NCBI GenBank assembly: GCA_963575745.1
Contig: CAUYUJ010022404.1
Location: 52,501-116,500, forward strand
Direction: 5' to 3'
Length of the DNA: 64,000 nt
Source: Prorocentrum cordatum
Lineage: Eukaryota > Sar > Dinophyceae > Prorocentrales > Prorocentraceae
The notes under the pieces were generated by a model. It was not told the origin of the DNA. It worked only from the letters and a program-made list of their open reading frames with translations, and did no database searches. Position numbers and translations under genes: made by a program. Shown one piece after another: positions 22,601-32,783 of the stretch. Position 1 is the first letter of the stretch. Every line of letters begins with the position of its first letter.

Positions 22601-24290
22601 GCATGGGAGTCCCATGGGGTCCTCTGGGACCCTACGGGATCCAATGGGATTCGTGTAGGAGTCCTACAGGATCCCATGGGACTAGTATAGGAGTCCCATA
22701 GGACCCGATGGGATCCGTATAGGAGTTCTATAGGGTCCGATTGGATCCGTACAGGGGTCATGGGATCCAATGGGATTCGTAAAAGGAGCCCTATAGGAGC
22801 CTATGGCATTCGTATAGAAATCCTATCGGATCCTAAGGGATTCGTACACGAGTCCCATGGGATCCGATGGGACTCGCATGGACCCTTTTTGGGATTCGTA
22901 CAGGAACTCTATAGGATCCAAGGGGATTTGTATAGGAGCTCTAAAGAATCCCATGGGATTTGGGTCGGAATCCTATAGGATCCGATTGGTTTGTATAGGA
23001 GCCCTAAAGGTCTTCATGAGATTCGTATATGAGCCCTACATGATCCCACGTGACTCGTATAGGAGTCCCATAGGATCTTGTGGGTTTCGGATAGGAGTCC
23101 TATAGGGTCCACTGGGATTCGTACAGGGGTCCTACAAGATCCAATGGGATTCGTATAGGAGTCCTGGAGGATCTTATTGGATTCGTTTAGGAATCTTATA
23201 GGATCCAGTGGATTCGTATAGGAGTCATATGGGGTCTGTGGGATTCTTATTTGAGTCCTGTAGGCTCCGGTTGGGTTCGCATAGGAGTTTTGTAGGAGTT
23301 TTTGGGATTCGGATCGGATAACCCTGCAGGGATCCATCCCTCAAGGTTCCAACGGGTCCTTTTGGACCCCCATCGGAATCCTGCAGGGCTTCAGCGGATC
23401 GTATAGGAACCCGACAGGGATTTAACAAATATCGTAATAATCCCATGGGGCTCTTATAGGGTTAACGAATCCTGTAGGAATCCTTGATGAATCCGATAAG
23501 GCCTCGGCGAATCCTATATGAATCCTTGGGAACCCTATAGGGCTTCAACGGATATTATAGGAATCCGAAAGGAATCCGATCGGACTTCAGCGAAACCTTG
23601 TGGAATCCTGTAGGGCTCCTAAAGGAACCTTCTCGGGCTTCAACGAAGCTCATAGGAATCATTCAGGAATCGAATCTATAGGGCTTCAACGAAGTTTATA
23701 TGAACCATGCAGGGCTTCATCTATCCTATGAGAATCCTCTCGGAGTCCTATAGGGCTTCAGCGAATCCTGTTTGGATTCCTGTAAGGCTTCAGCGAATCC
23801 TATCCGAATCCAATCGGAATCCTATAGGGCTTCAACGAGCCCCATGGGATCTCTATGGGATTCCTATTGGGCCTCAGCGAACCCTATGGGAATCCGATAG
23901 GAATCCTGTAGGGATTCAACGATTCCTATAGGAATCCTTTCGGATACCCATAGGGCTTCAACGAAACCTTGTGGAATCCTACAGGAAATTTGTGAAAACC
24001 CTGCAAGGCTCCAGCCAAATCTATGGGAATCCTCTAGGAGTCCCATAGAGCTTCAGCAAAACCTAGAGGAACCCTTCAGGGCTTCAGCGAGTCTTCGAGG
24101 AACCCTATAGGACCCCCATCGGGCCTCAACGAACCCTATGGGAATCCTATCGGAATCCGCCAGGGCGTCAACGAGCACTATGGGTAGGAACCCCACAGGG
24201 ATTCGGCGAATCCTGTGGGACCCCGAGGGGAACACTATAGGTCTTCAGCGAATCTTATCGGATTCCGATAGGACGCCCAAGGGGCTTCAA
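22600..24290 (+). repeat. About 42-nt satellite
   Basis: Some 40 degenerate units. Up to about 23440 the theme is GGGATTCGTATAGGAGTCC; after that it shifts to CCTATAGGGCTTCAACGAA. The unit is close to a multiple of 3, so many short frames with a 14-residue period appear on both strands; these are not genes. Confidence 0.92.
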
Positions 24291-24299
24291 CAAATCTTC

Positions 24300-24407
24300 C
24301 TCTTCTTACTACTACTACTACTACTACGACTACTACTACTACCCCCCTACCACTACTACTAATATTATTACTACTACTACTACTACTACTACGACTACTA
24401 CTACTGA

Positions 24408-24438
<31 letters not shown>

Positions 24439-24921
24439 GCTACTACTACTGCTACTACTACTACTACGACTCATACTACTTCTACAACTGTTCTGTTTAT
24501 TCCTACTATTACGCATGCTACTACCAATCTCACTAGTACTACTACTCCTACTACGACTACTGGTGCTACTACTGCTGCTACTATTCGTACCCTTTGCTAC
24601 TACCGACACGTACTGCTGCTACTACTACTACTGCTACTACTACGCCTACAGCGCCGACTACCATAATTATTTTTTCAACTACTACTACTACTACTACGAC
24701 TACTACTACGACCACGGCTACTACTACCACGGCTACTACTGCCCTACTGTTACTACTCGTATTTGTATCACTACTACCTTTCGTACTACTACTACTACTC
24801 CTACCACAACCACAGCTTCTACTCCCACTCCTTCTAGACGCTACTACTACTACTACTACTACTACTACTCCGACGAGTCATACTCGTACTGCGACTAGTA
24901 CTGCTACTACCTCTACTTCTC

Positions 24922-24972
<51 letters not shown>

Positions 24973-25058
24973 TTACTACTACGACTACGACTACTACTGC
25001 TACTACTACGTTTACAACTACTACTGAGACTGCGACTACGACTACGACTACGACGGCG

Positions 25059-25106
<48 letters not shown>

Positions 25107-25143
25107 GCTACTGCTACTGCTACTGCTACTGCTACTACTACTT

Positions 25144-25177
<34 letters not shown>

Positions 25178-25178
25178 G

Positions 25179-25214
<36 letters not shown>

Positions 25215-25233
25215 GCTACTGCTACTGCTACTG

Positions 25234-25265
<32 letters not shown>

Positions 25266-25275
25266 GCTACGGTTC
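24300..25275 (+). repeat. (ACT)n microsatellite
   Basis: Nearly 1 kb of ACT/TAC trinucleotides with ACG, GCT and CTT variants. It interrupts the 42-nt satellite, fragments of which resume at 25280. Confidence 0.95.
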
Positions 25276-25745
25276 CGACTGCCCTATAGGACCCCCTAGG
25301 GGTTATGATCCCGTAGAGAATTCGTAGGGCACCCCTTCAGGATTCTATAGCATCCCCTGGGGCTGTTATGGCATCCCCTGAGGATTCTGTAGCATCCCCC
25401 AAGGATTCTTCAGGACTGCCCAGGGAGCCGACAGGATTGATTCCCCGTACGGAGTCTGCAGCTCTGAGGTCGGCTCTGTTTGGCGCGCATAGTATGCGCT
25501 CGTGGGGGTACGTGGGCTGCCTCAAGGATCCCGAACAATATTCCCAACGGTTTCCCGTGTTTTTTTCTAGGCTGGCCGTATGGCGCGTAGCGTTGCGTTG
25601 CGTTGCGTGGCGTTGCTTTGCACGGGGGGGGGGGGGAGGGGAGGGGGGGGGGGGCGCAGGGTACATTAATATATTGTTTCGCTGCATGGAGCGAAAGAGC
25701 GAACTGGTGTACCTGGTCTGGTTACACCAGCTGGTTGTTCTGCCC
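25276..25745. other. Satellite remnants and poly-G run
   Basis: Remnants of the 42-nt satellite (CCTATAGGACCCCCTAGG, AGGATTCT) continue to about 25430. A G-rich run lies at 25624-25656. No gene. Confidence 0.7.
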
Positions 25746-25747
25746 TG

Positions 25748-25851
25748 TTGTGGTTGTGGTTGTGGTTGTGGTTGTGGTTGTGGTTGTGGTTGTGGTTGTG
25801 GTTGTGGTTGTGGTTGTGGTTGTGGTTGTTGTTGTTGTTGTTGTTGTTGTT
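25748..25851 (+). repeat. (TGTGGT)n then (GTT)n microsatellite
   Basis: About 13 hexamers of TGTGGT followed by GTT trinucleotides. Confidence 0.95.
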
Positions 25852-26605
25852 GAACATTATTAATTCTAAAGAATAATTATTGTTGGGGCCCCTGGTGTAC
25901 GGCCCCCCTGCGCCGCCTAGGCCGCAGCTACATTTTCATCATTTTCGTGAGGAAGCCTCAGGTAATTCGATGTGATCAAGATCCGGTTGTTTTGTTCCCC
26001 CCCGCTTTCCCTTGCAAAAAACACTATAAAATGACATTTCTTGTTCTAATATAATCAAATTTCAAGAATCCCTTGCAAAAAATAAGGTAAAGTGGACATT
26101 CGCGCGCGCAAGACGAAATCCTTCCAAAAGCTTAGTGTTCGGAGCGATTTTAACATAAAAACATCAAAAAACCAATGGTTTTTCAACAAAAAAATGTCAA
26201 AATCTCATCCCGCGCGCTCTTGCGGATTCGTAGGAAACCCAACACTTTTTAAACATTTCTGTCAAACGGGCTTTTGCGAGCAACTTTTTCGAACTTCTGC
26301 GACAACGGTTGCGCACCTGCCAGGGCCATCATCCCTGTCAAATAATACCATGCGGGACACATTCGTTTTTTCTTCGCGCGCGCACGCCGTCGTCGTCGGC
26401 CGCGGGGCCCTGAATAGTAGCCACGGTCGTCCGCATGCCACGAAGTGAAGTGTCCGAACGTCATAGGGCGGGAAGCTGGGTGTGGGTGGTGGCGAAGAGT
26501 CGTTTGGAAATTTGGTAGAGCTTGAACCGGCCCCCCCACAAAGTGGGGGTATTGCCCGCCTCCTATGAAAACCCTGGCACTGGTGAGAACGGAGTGTCCC
26601 CACGT
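25852..26605. other. AT-richer noncoding stretch with a small duplication
   Basis: Base composition drops in GC around 25990-26240. CCCTTGCAAAAAA, A-rich sequence and a GACATT end recur at about 26009-26040 and 26070-26101, an approximately 61-nt-spaced duplication. No gene recognised. Confidence 0.55.
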
Positions 26606-26610
26606 GCTAG

Positions 26611-26643
26611 TGATTGTTGTTGTTGTTGTTGTTGTTGTTGTTC

Positions 26644-26716
<73 letters not shown>
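26611..26716 (+). repeat. (GTT)n microsatellite
   Basis: About 35 GTT trinucleotides with two CTT variants, just upstream of a TTGGG array. Confidence 0.95.
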
Positions 26717-26717
<1 letters not shown>

Positions 26718-26744
26718 CTTCCGCTGGGCCGTATTGGGGCTGGC

Positions 26745-27270
26745 TTTGCTTCCCGTGAGGCAGCCCAAGGGGGTCCCTTAGGGACCCTCTTGGGCCTTCA
26801 TGGGGCCATCTTGCGCCTGCCTGGGGTTCTCTTGGGCCGTCTTGGGGCCCTCTCAACCATATTATGGTGGGTGCCTGTGGGTCGTCGTGTGGCCGTCTTG
26901 GCGCCATTTTCGGCCGTCGTGGATCCCACGGGGGCCCGCCTTGGAGCCGTCTTGGATGCGTCTTGGGCTATCGTCAAGTCCTCTTGAGCAGTCCTGAGCT
27001 GACGGCAGCCCGAAAGGGCCAGAATGCGAAACTAACTCAAAGACCAAGGGAAGTCAATGATTTTGGTTTCTTTGTGGGCCATGGTAGAGGTCCTCTTATG
27101 GCCCTTCTGGGCTCTCTTGCAGACATCCTAGGCCGTCTTGAAGCAATATTCGGCCGCCTTGGGCCCATCTTGGGCCGTTTTCGAGGTGTCCTGGGCCATC
27201 TTGGTGTCCTGGGTTGCCTGCGCGGGCCGTCTTGGAAGTTCGGTTCGTATATCCAGCGTTTTTACCAGGG
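26745..27270 (+). repeat. TTGGG-rich array, copy 6, with AT-rich core
   Basis: TTGGG/CCGTC units in two blocks around a core at about 27005-27085 containing GTCAATGATTTTGGTTTC, closely similar to ACCAATGATTTTGGCCTC near 59500. Confidence 0.85.
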
Positions 27271-27299
27271 GATCGTGGCCTGGGAGGCCCTGGAGCGCT

Positions 27300-27690
27300 T
27301 GGGGGCAGCGCCTGGGAATGCGGGAAGTGTAGAATCCTCGAGCTGGTCCGCGTTGGATGAAGGCTCTATGAGGTAGCAGGAAGTGCGCAATCATCGAACG
27401 GGCGCGCATGGAATGAGGGTTCAGGCATTGACTACCCTGCGGGAAGTGTACCATCCTCCAGCGGGCACGCGTGGATGGGGGTTTCAGGCATTGGCTGCCA
27501 TGCGGGAAGTGCACCATCCTCGAGCTGGCACGCGTCGAAGGGGGGTTCAGGCATTAATTACCATGCGAGAAGTGCACCCTCCTCGAGCGGGTACGCGTGG
27601 TTGGGGGGTTCTGGTATTAGCTGCCATGCGGGAAAAATGCACCCACTTTGATCGGGCACGCCAGGAAAGTGGCCTCGGTGAGTAGGGGGG
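27300..27690 (+). repeat. 63-nt tandem repeat
   Basis: Six degenerate units containing ATGCGGGAAGTG(C/T)ACC and GGCACGCGTGG. The 21-codon period keeps one + frame open (residues such as MREVHHPRAGTR), but I regard it as a repeat rather than a gene. Confidence 0.85.
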
Positions 27691-27735
27691 ATGCACGCGA
27701 CAGTCCACGGGATGTTGGGGCTTCCTGATTAGAAT

Positions 27736-28350
27736 TCAAAATCCTGCCAGGCAGATCTTGGCATTCTTCCACGCCTCAACGTCCACAAGGCACGGTGGCG
27801 GATCGTTGAGCACAATTGCGTAATCGTAAGTGATTTGCACCTCTTGGGCAGGGTTGGGGTCGGCGACAGCTTTTGTCGCTAGCCCCCTGCCGAGAGCGGG
27901 GGATTCTCCAGTGGCGGTCTGGGAACCCCAAGTATCTGGAATCACACTCTCGCCTCGGCGCCGCGCCCACTGTTTCAAAAACGGCATTTTCGCATCGACG
28001 CCGTGCACAGTTCTGTGGAGCGGACTGGTAGATATTCGAGCCCCAGGAGTGGGGGGAGGGAGGGAGAGGGAGAGGTAGAGGGAGGAACCGTCCACGCCGC
28101 CTGTGGTGGCGCATGTGGGGGAATTGATGGGCGGGCCAGGTTTGCGGCCGTATCTTTCGAGCTCCGTGAAGTCACTTTCGAACTTCTTGGGGCCTCCGCG
28201 GCCTCCGCCTCTGCGCACAGGCATCCGACGTCGTGGAATGGAGCTCTCGGCCCCATCTCCGTGCGGGTCGGGTTTTCTGAGTCCTGATGGATCCGCGCGG
28301 GTCCCGAGGACCGAAGCTGGAGGAGCTGGGAGCGCGGGTGTGTGAGGCAA
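27736..28350 (-). CDS. Hypothetical protein, minus strand
   Basis: An open minus-strand frame of about 204 residues ends at TGA (27736-27738). I do not recognise it. The C-terminal third is the most protein-like (AVADPNPAQEVQITYDYAIV, then DVEAWKNAKICLAGF). The central part contains a low-complexity Ser/Leu/Pro stretch from a GGGAGG run, and the N-terminal part is Gly/Arg-rich. There is no signal peptide or membrane segment. It could be a last exon with the upstream part misread, or noncoding. Confidence 0.3.
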   Translation of the reverse strand: MPHTPALPAPPASVLGTRADPSGLRKPDPHGDGAESSIPRRRMPVRRGGGRGGPKKFESDFTELERYGRKPGPPINSPTCATTGGVDGSSLYLSLSLPPPTPGARISTSPLHRTVHGVDAKMPFLKQWARRRGESVIPDTWGSQTATGESPALGRGLATKAVADPNPAQEVQITYDYAIVLNDPPPCLVDVEAWKNAKICLAGF

Positions 28351-28650
28351 ATGTGTGTTGGCACCATCGGTGCCGCTTTGTACCCCAGGCCAAGGTTCTA
28401 TTACGTGCGGGCTCGCCCATGGCAGATTGGCCCACTAGTCGGTGCGCCGTGCGCGCAAGTCTGGGGCCGAAGGCGCTGCGACGTAACGAGCAAGCCAGAG
28501 GGGCCCCCAGGATGGGCGGAGATGCCCGCCGTGGTGTTCCCACGGCGCCCGGATGTGCGAGCCCCCCGCGAACCCCGGCCGGCGGCGCGCGGCAGCGGCT
28601 CGCGCGAGGGGGGGCGGCCCTCTGCCGGGGCCCCCCCCTCCTTCTGTCAG
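28351..28650. other. Sequence upstream of introner copy 2
   Basis: Frames run open on the + strand into the introner, so this may hold an exon ending at CTGTCAG (28650). No family is recognisable. Confidence 0.35.
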
Positions 28651-28820
28651 GAGGAAAAGGAACACACAGACACAATCAATCCTCGAGTCCCCAGAAAAGA
28701 TGGGAAACTATGGGACGTGGGGGGGAAGACAGAAGCCCAGAACATCTGGGAAACTATGGGGAATCTTTCTTCCTGTGTGTGTATCTACTTGTGTGTCCTG
28801 GGGCCCCCCGCCTTCCGGAG
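28651..28820 (+). mobile_element. Introner copy 2
   Basis: About 170 nt starting GAGGAAAAGGAACACACAGA, with CACAATCAATCCTCGAG, AAAAGATGGGAAACTATGG, a G-run, AGAAGCCCAGAAC and TTGTGTGTCCTGGGGCCCCC, in the same order as copies 1 and 3. GGAGGA is present at both edges (28650-28655 and 28817-28822). Predicted junction CAG|GAGG ... CGGAG|GAC. The host gene is unidentified. Confidence 0.82.
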
Positions 28821-29120
28821 GACCTCGCGGAGCCCGCAGGCCGCGAGGCCTGCTCCCCGCGCGCCCCCCGGGCCCGCTCCCGCTCCCGCTCGGCGCGGCC
28901 GCCGGAGGCGCACGGCCCCGGCACGGCGCGTCGGCCCGAGTTCGTGCCGGCGCTGCGAGCGGGCGCGCGGGCTGTGCGGGCCGCGCTTCCGCTCGTGCCG
29001 AGACGTGCTCCCGCGGCAGCGCCGGCCTCGTTTCCGCGCCTCCTCCTCCCTCCTCCTCCCTCCTCCTCCTCCTCCTTTCCGCTCGTGCCGAGTCGTGCTC
29101 CTGCTGCAGCGCGGGCGTCA
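28821..29120. other. GC-rich DNA downstream of introner copy 2
   Basis: Strongly Arg/Pro/Ala-coding in all + frames. It contains a direct repeat of CTTTCCGCTCGTGCCGAG / CTTCCGCTCGTGCCGAGACG around 28986 and 29077. No domain. Confidence 0.4.
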
Positions 29121-29124
29121 TTCT

Positions 29125-29500
29125 TTCCGGTGCCGTGCCGCGGCATGCAATGCCATGCCATGTGGTGTTCCGCCGTGCGATGCCATGCCTTAAGCTGCGA
29201 TGCTAGGATACGCAGTGCTTGACTACGCTGTGCCACGCCATGCTATGCCATGCTACGTTTCTTATCTTCAACGCCATGCTATGCCATGTTCTGTTCTGTG
29301 CCGCCGTGCGATGCCATTTTTTGCGTTGCAATGCTTTGGGATGCACTTCTTCACTACGAAACGCCACGCCATGCTATGACACACTACGCTCTGCCGTGCT
29401 CTTTTACGCCCTGCTATGCCGTGCTCTGCGATGCAACGCGCGCTCTGCCGTGCTCTTTTGCGCCCTGCTATGCCGTGCTCTGCTCGGGATCAACTCATTG
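29125..29500 (+). repeat. ATGCC/ATGCT short tandem repeats
   Basis: Degenerate pentamer-decamer repeats (ATGCCATGCTATGCC, GCTCTGCCGTGCTCTTTT) with larger duplications: TGCCGTGCTCTTTT(A/G)CGCCC occurs at about 29392 and 29446. Confidence 0.8.
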
Positions 29501-29682
29501 CCCTGCTCGACATCTGGCTTTGCGAGCAGAGAGGAGGTCTACGCCACAGTAAGGGATGGGAGGGAGGGGCAGGACGTCGGATATGACGCGAGAACTCACC
29601 TAGCTCGGCTTCCCCCCTCTCTGCTCCCCTGAAAGATGCGCCGACACACGCCCAGGTCCGCTCGACACACCCAGACCACCGA

Positions 29683-29836
29683 CGTCATGATTTTTTCATG
29701 ACGCGGCCCCTAGAGGTCCGGACCCCTTCCCCGGGACCGGTTTTTCATCCCGAGTCGTTTTTTGACGGTCCCGAGGCGTAAGGGCCCCCAGGGGCCGAAA
29801 ATGGCGAAAAACTTCCCGTCGTGATTTTTTCACGAC
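29683..29836. repeat. Pair of related T-loop hairpins
   Basis: Inverted repeats CGTCATGA-TTTTT-TCATGACG (29683-29703) and GTCGTGA-TTTTT-TCACGAC (29818-29836). They differ by a compensatory A-T to G-C change in the stem. Similar sequence follows each (CGGCCCCTAGAGGTCCGG against CCGAGGGGGTCTGGGCACGG). Confidence 0.8.
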
Positions 29837-30310
29837 CCGAGGGGGTCTGGGCACGGATCCCTGGACCCCTCCCTGGGCCCGTGCCGGCCAGCTCCTCGCG
29901 CCGCGCCCCCGCCTCTGGCGACCAGGGGGCCTTGGGGAAGCGCCCCCACGGAGGCCCCCGCGACGAGAGCTCTCGGCGGCGGCCGCGGCGGCGAGCTCGC
30001 GGCGCCGCCGCCGGCCAGGCGCTCGTCGTCCGGCCGTCCCAGTCCGACGCCGACGCCTTCCTGGGCTTCGCCGCGCGGTTCTGCGGCCGGCCGCCGCGGC
30101 AGCCCGCTGGGGGCGGCCGGCCCAGCTCGGCGCCGGAGGACGGGGGGCCTCGGGGGATGCCGCCGGCGAGCGCGGTCCTCCCTCCTCCCTCCTCCCTCCC
30201 TCCCTCCCTCCCTCCCTCCCTCCTCCCTCCTCTCGAAGCGTCTCGGGCGGGAGCGGGGCGGTCAGGAAGGCCGAGGCCTGGGGAGGAGGGGGGAAGGGGC
30301 CCTGACCTTC
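29837..30310. other. Unassigned GC-rich DNA with (CCCTC)n run
   Basis: A CTCC/CCCTC tandem run occupies about 30178-30232. Flanking + frames are GC-driven and lack recognisable domains. Confidence 0.45.
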
Positions 30311-30311
30311 C

Positions 30312-30690
30312 AGGAGGGCTTAACAAAATAGCACCAGGGCCTCGACATCTTGATCCCCGTCGAGGTTTTCGGCAGCCCAGATGGGTCTACATCGGGGAAA
30401 CGCAAGACCCGAGTAAGCCGGAACTCGGGTTTGCCGACGTTTTTTGGACGAGCGCGTCCTGGATGTTGACGGTCCAGTTTTCGTGGGATGTCTGCAGCGG
30501 GAGCTCGCGTCAAATTTCAGATTGTGCCTCGTCATTTTTATGATGGCCCCGTCGGGCCAACCCGAGTCCCCCGTACCCTAGTCTTACGTCTCCCCGACAG
30601 GAGGGCTTAAAGATAGCACCAGGACCTCGATATCCTAATCCCCGTCGAGGTTTTAGGCAGCCCAGGTAGGTCTATAGGTCTGGAGGGCTG
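30312..30690 (+). repeat. Two copies of an approximately 85-nt dispersed repeat
   Basis: Copies at about 30312-30395 and 30598-30680 share AGGAGGGCTTAA, ATAGCACCAGG, CCTCGA, ATCCCCGTCGAGGTTTT and GGCAGCCCAG. About 200 nt of unrelated sequence separates them. Confidence 0.85.
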
Positions 30691-30734
30691 TTTTTAGCGC
30701 TCTGGAAGGTCAGGGGGGGAGGGGGCGGGCCTCG

Positions 30735-30840
30735 GCGAGGACCATCGAGGAACATCCTTGATGATTTGGCGAAGAAACCACGCACGAAACCGAGCAAAAC
30801 CACTGGGAATGGACGTCCGAGCGATGGCCAGAGGAGGGCC
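30735..30840 (+). repeat. Dispersed repeat, copy 1 (second copy at 44235)
   Basis: About 105 nt with TCGGCGAGGACCATCGAGGA, CATCCTTGAT, ACCACGCACGAAA and GGAATGGACGTCCGAGCGAT, all found in the same order and orientation at 44235-44335 with about 90 percent identity by eye. Confidence 0.88.
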
Positions 30841-31026
30841 GAGGCCTCGGGAGGGGGGGAAGGGGGGGAGGGGGCGGGCCTCGGGCGGCGGGCCGCCGGA
30901 CGGGAGAGGGGGGCGCGGGGGGAGGCGCAGGGTGGCCTCGGCAGGGTAAGGGGGGGGGATTGGGAAAGGGGGGGGTACGAAATTTGCTGCATGCAGCTGG
31001 TTTTGGCTATTATAAGCCCCGCCGCG

Positions 31027-31122
31027 GGCGTTCAAGGTTGAACGCCGCCAGCGACCCAGAATCGATCGATGTGGAACGATTGGACGTTGCGGCAGCGGCC
31101 GATCGTTCAAGGTTGAACGATC
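31027..31122. repeat. Two palindromes sharing one core
   Basis: GGCGTTCAA-GG-TTGAACGCC (31027-31046, 9-bp arms) and GATCGTTCAA-GG-TTGAACGATC (31101-31122, 10-bp arms). Both have GTTCAAGGTTGAAC at the centre but different, self-complementary outer arms. Confidence 0.85.
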
Positions 31123-31247
31123 CCTGCGGTGTCAAGAACCAACGCTGGGGTCGGCACTACACGAACCTGCCGTAAGGGGGGGGGGGCGTCTGCGCTGCCA
31201 CCTAGCGCTGGGCACTCCTGGGCTGCCCTCGCGCGTTGCCGCCGGGC

Positions 31248-31526
31248 TCACTCGTCGTAGCATCTGTACACCCTGGCGCGCGAGTCCAAGCTGGCTGCTG
31301 CCCGGGTCATCTCGCACTGGTTCTCTTCGTAACAGTTGCAGGAGGCGCCATCCGCCAAGACTTTCGGGTCGGCCCACTGGACAAATTTGGAGCCTGTGCA
31401 GAAGTTCGTGCATTGCAGCACGTTCTTGGCGACGGTGCTGGTGGCCGCGCGCTGCTCGTCGCAGACGACGTCTCCCCTCGTTGAGTCCTCGTCTCTGTCC
31501 TCGTCCTGTGTCCTGGGCCTCCTCCT
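31248..31526 (-). CDS. Cysteine-rich C-terminal exon, unknown protein
   Basis: The minus-strand frame ending at TGA (31248-31250) encodes a compact stretch with seven Cys (GDVVCDEQ, NVLQCTNFCTG, GASCNCYEENQCE, VYRCYDE). It has a balanced amino-acid mix unlike the Arg/Gly-rich frames around it. The frame stays open farther upstream to 32084, but that part is low complexity (Gly/Arg or Glu-rich, from CCT/CTC repeats at 31500-31640). The Cys spacing suggests a small disulfide-rich extracellular domain; I cannot name the family. The upstream boundary is a guess at the end of the repeat. Confidence 0.4.
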   Translation of the reverse strand, partial: RRRPRTQDEDRDEDSTRGDVVCDEQRAATSTVAKNVLQCTNFCTGSKFVQWADPKVLADGASCNCYEENQCEMTRAAASLDSRARVYRCYDE

Positions 31527-32084
31527 GCGTCGGCCTCTGCCTCCTCCGCGTCCTCGCCCTCCTGCGCCGCCTCCTCCCCCTCCTCCCCGCCCTCCTGCTC
31601 CACCTCCTCCGCCTCCTCGCCCTCCTCTCCCTCGCCCTCGGGCCTGTTGCACTCCTCCGCATCTTCTGGTCCCCTCCTCTGGGCCGCCTCGGGGACACCC
31701 CCGGCGACTGGGGGGGGATTGGGAAAGGGGGGGGTGCGAAATCTGCTGCGTGCAGCTGCTTTCGGCCCCACCGAGGGGCCCATGCCTCGATGCATCGTCG
31801 CCTCTGGCGCCGGGAGGCGCCGGGAAAATCAGCCACGCGAGCCGATTCTCAAGCCCGCCCTTGGCTATCCCCCCCTTTCGCCCGGCCCGAGAGGAGGCCT
31901 CGGCAGGGGGGGGGGCGGCGCGGGTCTCCGAACCTTTTTTTTCGTCCACCTGGTGGGCCGTCGGGGAGGCTCCTCGTCGCCGCGGCGGGGATCCCCGCGA
32001 CATCCCGGTCCAGCTGCGCCCGGGATGTTCGGGGGCCGACTGAGGCCTGGAGCCAGGACCCCTCGCGCTGCGAGGCAAAATCAC

Positions 32085-32783
32085 GACGAGGTTCCGCTCT
32101 TCGGCAGCGACGCGGCGATAGTGTTGAGCGGGGTGCTATCCGCGCACCAAGGCTGGGGCGGAGTGCAAGTCGCCTGGCGCTCCAAATACCTCGGTTTTCT
32201 CCTCGGGCCCGAGCGAGGGCGCGAAGGCTACAGCAAGGCGTTTGACAGGGTGCTGGACAGGGCGAGCTGGCGGGGAGCGGCGGGCGGGGGCCTTTACTTG
32301 ACAACGCTTGCTTACACGGTCTACATAGCGTCCGTCCTCGGCCTTCTCATGCAGCTAGACGCACTGCCACCTCGCTGGGGGTCCGTGGAAACCGAGGTTC
32401 CCAACCGCTTAGTGCCAGGCTCCAGCCTGTGGACGTCCCCTGGTGACCTGCGGCAGCTCCAAGTCCTAGGCTTCCCCCGCGGCTTCGCGGATCTGCGCGC
32501 GCGGCAGAGGGCAGCGCAACGCAGGGTCGCAGCGATGGAAAACGGTGCCGAGGGAGGCCTGCGGGTTGCAGCCCGGGCTGCGGAGCTCCGCCGCGCCCGC
32601 ATGACTTCGGACACTCTGTTGGTGGCGGCTGCCTGGGCGGACTGGTTTGACCGATCGTACGTTCTCCAGCCAGGCGGCAACCTGGGGCACTGCCGCGCCG
32701 CGGGCGTCACCATCGCGAGTGTCGAACGGCGGATCCTTTCCTCTTCTCTTTCGCACTGCGCCGCCAGGGCAGCCTTCTCATAA
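32085..32783 (+). mobile_element. LINE ORF2 fragment (3' half)
   Basis: A single open + frame of about 230 codons ends at TAA (32781-32783). It holds WRSKYLGFLLGPERG, the YLGF-x-LGP signature that follows the reverse transcriptase palm in dinoflagellate LINE proteins. A helical region follows (YTVYIASVLGLLMQLDALP, LRQLQVLGFPRGFADLRARQ). The catalytic RT motifs would lie upstream but the sequence there is unrelated, so the insertion is 5'-truncated, the usual fate of LINE copies. Unlike the copy at 8455-10280, this frame is uninterrupted, so it may be younger or simply short. A different LINE subfamily is possible because residues differ widely between the two. Confidence 0.7.

Larger units (their letters stand above)
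30948..31765 (+). repeat. Two copies of a G-rich/GCTGC dispersed repeat
   Basis: GGGATTGGGAAAGGGGGGGG followed by CGAAAT(T/C)TGCTGC(A/G)TGCAGCTG occurs at 30953-31003 and 31715-31760. Confidence 0.85.

Noticed and set aside
25748-25851. Internal telomere repeat
   Set aside because: TGTGGT differs from the usual dinoflagellate telomere unit TTTAGGG and grades into plain GTT.
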